Part shown: in pieces, positions 62,155 through 64,000 of the stretch
Layout of the letters: the number at the start of each line of letters is the position of its first letter
Numbering within the stretch: the first letter of the stretch is position 1
Assembly (NCBI RefSeq): GCF_008629685.1
Contig: NZ_VWSF01000024.1
Span: forward strand, 1-64,000
Length of the DNA stretch: 64,000 bases
Source of the DNA: Adhaeribacter rhizoryzae
Lineage (GTDB): Bacteria > Bacteroidota > Bacteroidia > Cytophagales > Hymenobacteraceae
Direction: 5' to 3'
Program-made: the position numbers and the translations under genes
Notes under the pieces: generated by a model
The model's input: only the letters and a program-made list of their open reading frames with translations
Told to the model about the DNA's origin: nothing
Databases searched by the model: none

Positions 62155-63750
62155 TTATTGTGCCACCACTTCTTTATTTGCCAGCATTGCTTTCTTTTCA
62201 GCCCGGCGATTTTTCAGCCAGCCACTATACAGCAGGTTTCTATCCAGTACCGGTTTGGGAAAGAACAGGCTAGCCACATAACCCACGCCAATTACAATCA
62301 GATGACTGTAAACGCCCAACATGTATTTATGATGGGTAAAGTTATATGAGCCAAGGTCCAGTAGCAGAGATTTATTGGCACCAATACCAATTTCGGTAGA
62401 TGATAAAAAAGCGTAGGCCGTAAACAGCACACAAACCAGGATGCCAATGTTTAGGCCTTGTTGGTTAGCCCGGGCGGAGAAAAGGCCCAACAGGAAAATA
62501 CCCACAATTCCGCCGGAGAAGATTGCATACAGCGTAAATATCATGCTCAAAACACCTTCGTCGCCGGCCATTAAATAAAGAGAAGCAATTAAAATCGCCA
62601 CAATGCCCGAAACTACTACCATCCATTTGCCGGCCCGCAGGTACTCTCTATCCGGACGATTAGGTCTGATTTTTTTGTAATAATCTTCAACACCAACGGC
62701 AGCTAAACAATTTAAATCAGCGCTTAAGCTGCAAACAGCGGCCGAAATCATGGAAGCCAGGAGCAAACCTACAACGCCCACGGGTAGCTTAGTCATGATA
62801 AAATAAGGGAAAACCGCTTCGGCCTTAATGCCAGCTGGTAAAGGTTGTTGCTGATAGTAAACAAATAAAGCCGTACCAATCAGCATAAACATGGTCCAGA
62901 TAGGTACGGTAAGCAATATGCCAAGCAAAGAAGCCCGAATGGCAGATTTATCGGTTTTTGCGGTTAAATACCGCTGCACCACGGTTTGGTCGGTGCCGTA
63001 TTTCTGAATGGCATAAAAAGCGCCGTTTATGGCCATTACGGCAAAAGTAAGCCGGGTAAAATCAAGGTCATAAGGGCCAAAACCAGTACGTCCGTTTTCC
63101 TGGGCAATTTGCCAAACCGTAGCCGGACCACCCTCTACCGAGAAAACCAGAATACTTAAACAAACAATGCCGCTGCCAAACAGCATAAATCCCTGCAGCA
63201 CATCGAGCCAGATGGCCGCTTCAATACCACCCAATAAAGTTAATAAAATGATTACTGCCCCTACTACCGAAATCACCAACAGGGTGTTGGCCCCAATCAT
63301 GTTATTTAAAGCCAGTGCCAATAGGTAAAAAACAGTACCCATAGAAGAAAACTGGCGGAGCACAAAGCCAAAGGAACTGTAATACCGGGCAAAGGCTCCA
63401 AAGCGTTTTTCGAAATATTCGTAAGTGCTTAAGCCTATTACCCGGCGATAAAGCGGCACAATAAACCAGATGGTACCTAATAATACGATTGGCACCATTA
63501 AGCCCTGCACCAGTAAAATCCAATTAGAGGAATAACCGGTGCCGGGATAAGCCAGAAATGTTACACTGCTGATTAAGGTTGCTAGTAAAGACAAACCAAT
63601 GGCCCAGGAAGGAATATTGCCGTTGGCCGCAAAGTAGGTCTGGGTAGTTTTTTGTTTCCGGGCAAATCGCAAACCAAAATATAGCGATACGACCAGGAAA
63701 AGAAGAATAATGAGGTAATCCAGGAAATGTAAGGTGGCGGTGGTGGTCAT
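62155..63750 (-). CDS. sodium:solute symporter (SSS family), second copy
   Basis: 531 aa, ~13 membrane helices. The family signature is clear: YLIILLFLVVSLYFGLRFA (TM1), IPSWAIGLSLLATLISSVTF, KYGTDQTVVQRYLTA and a strong helix pattern throughout. It parallels the symporter at 3171 but is a diverged paralogue. The leader reads ACCACCACACCT directly before the ATG. It lies 19 bp downstream of the DUF1537 kinase stop and 174 bp upstream of the GH127 start, implying uptake of an acid sugar or monosaccharide used by that kinase's pathway. Confidence 0.9.
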   Translation of the reverse strand: MTTTATLHFLDYLIILLFLVVSLYFGLRFARKQKTTQTYFAANGNIPSWAIGLSLLATLISSVTFLAYPGTGYSSNWILLVQGLMVPIVLLGTIWFIVPLYRRVIGLSTYEYFEKRFGAFARYYSSFGFVLRQFSSMGTVFYLLALALNNMIGANTLLVISVVGAVIILLTLLGGIEAAIWLDVLQGFMLFGSGIVCLSILVFSVEGGPATVWQIAQENGRTGFGPYDLDFTRLTFAVMAINGAFYAIQKYGTDQTVVQRYLTAKTDKSAIRASLLGILLTVPIWTMFMLIGTALFVYYQQQPLPAGIKAEAVFPYFIMTKLPVGVVGLLLASMISAAVCSLSADLNCLAAVGVEDYYKKIRPNRPDREYLRAGKWMVVVSGIVAILIASLYLMAGDEGVLSMIFTLYAIFSGGIVGIFLLGLFSARANQQGLNIGILVCVLFTAYAFLSSTEIGIGANKSLLLDLGSYNFTHHKYMLGVYSHLIVIGVGYVASLFFPKPVLDRNLLYSGWLKNRRAEKKAMLANKEVVAQ

Positions 63751-63769
63751 AGGTGTGGTGGTTGGGGTA

Positions 63770-64000
63770 TTATTTGAAGTTCCAGACGGTAGGTGGCCAA
63801 TCGTAACTGCCGGGCTTAAGGGTAAGGTGCAGGTTTGGCAAGTCTGCTACCTGCATCCGGATGACGCCGGGAGCGAGTTCCTGCTGCGGATAAAACCGGT
63901 AGAAACCCAGCCGCTTAAATATTGCTGCCGCCGTTGAACCGCCTTCTAAATAAAGTTCTGCTAATCCAATCTGCTTAAAAACTTCTTGTACCGCTTGCCC
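63770..64000 (-). CDS. DUF1537 acid-sugar kinase, C-terminal end (cut by window edge)
   Basis: 76 codons and a TAA (63770-63772) read on the minus strand to the window edge. The peptide contains LYLEGGSTAAAIFKRLGF, ELAPGVIRMQV and LTLKPGSYDWPPTVW; the EGG(S/A)TA and KPGSY-WP blocks are the C-terminal nucleotide-binding signature of four-carbon acid sugar kinases. This is a different subgroup from the kinase at 35843, whose C-terminus has GGDTSSYAARALG. It lies 19 bp upstream of the SSS symporter gene and is probably co-transcribed with it. Most of the gene is outside the window. Confidence 0.8.
   Translation of the reverse strand, partial: GQAVQEVFKQIGLAELYLEGGSTAAAIFKRLGFYRFYPQQELAPGVIRMQVADLPNLHLTLKPGSYDWPPTVWNFK

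Noticed and set aside
1-64000. CRISPR arrays, tRNA or rRNA genes, phage genes
   Set aside because: I found no regularly spaced direct repeats, no cloverleaf-like or rRNA-like sequence and no phage structural genes; the repeats present are dispersed palindromes.

Overview
The window is a carbohydrate-utilisation region from a member of the Bacteroidota. Evidence: two SusC/SusD pairs, near-absence of Shine-Dalgarno sequences, promoter-like TAnnTTTG boxes, and PL/GH/CE genes grouped as in polysaccharide utilisation loci (PULs). The gene mix and dispersed intergenic hairpins suggest a soil or plant-associated Cytophagales bacterium of the Hymenobacteraceae/Adhaeribacter kind; that placement is inference.

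Layout. (1) 0-0.5 kb: tail of an IS4-type transposase. (2) 0.5-8.1 kb: a small sugar-acid type cluster: Gfo/Idh/MocA oxidoreductase and a leaderless solute-binding-like protein (minus strand), divergent from an SSS symporter, a DapA/NanA-family lyase and a DUF3748 protein, then an AraC regulator. (3) 8.3-34.3 kb: a pectin PUL: DUF3826 protein, SusC, SusD, two tandem PL1-like pectate lyases, a beta-helix/DUF6298-like fusion, a GH140-type (DUF4038) apiosidase-like lipoprotein, a GH43-like lipoprotein, two propeller (sialidase-fold) proteins, GH105, a Tat-exported TIM-barrel isomerase, GH78 and a CE15-like esterase. (4) 34.6-39.5 kb: a RuBisCO-like protein, DUF1537 kinase, Asp/Glu-racemase-family protein and BASS transporter. 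(5) 39.6-47.5 kb, minus strand: class-1 fructose-1,6-bisphosphatase, a second SusD/SusC pair and a DUF1593 protein. (6) 47.8-59.7 kb: DeoR regulator, FucI/AraA-fold isomerase, split transketolase, second DUF1593 protein, ribose-type ABC importer with a DUF2291 protein, and an FGGY kinase. (7) 59.9-64 kb, minus strand: GH127, a second SSS symporter and the C-terminal end of a second DUF1537 kinase cut by the window edge.

How it fits together (inference). Region 3 depolymerises a pectin that probably carries apiose (rhamnogalacturonan II or apiogalacturonan). Region 6 has the parts for ABC import of a pentose followed by isomerase, kinase and two-subunit transketolase, the logic of the published apulose-4-phosphate transketolase route. 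Region 4 has the RuBisCO-like protein plus DUF1537 kinase used in the published 3-oxo-isoapionate route or in related acid-sugar routes. The window may therefore couple release of a branched sugar to both a non-oxidative and an oxidative catabolic branch. Substrates cannot be proved from sequence.

Non-coding DNA is rich in structure: hairpin families whose stems differ between copies but still pair within each copy, a 135-bp MITE with a 6-bp target duplication, a two-hairpin element with terminal inverted repeats, several terminators, and a recurrent CACCAC motif in the leaders of at least ten genes.
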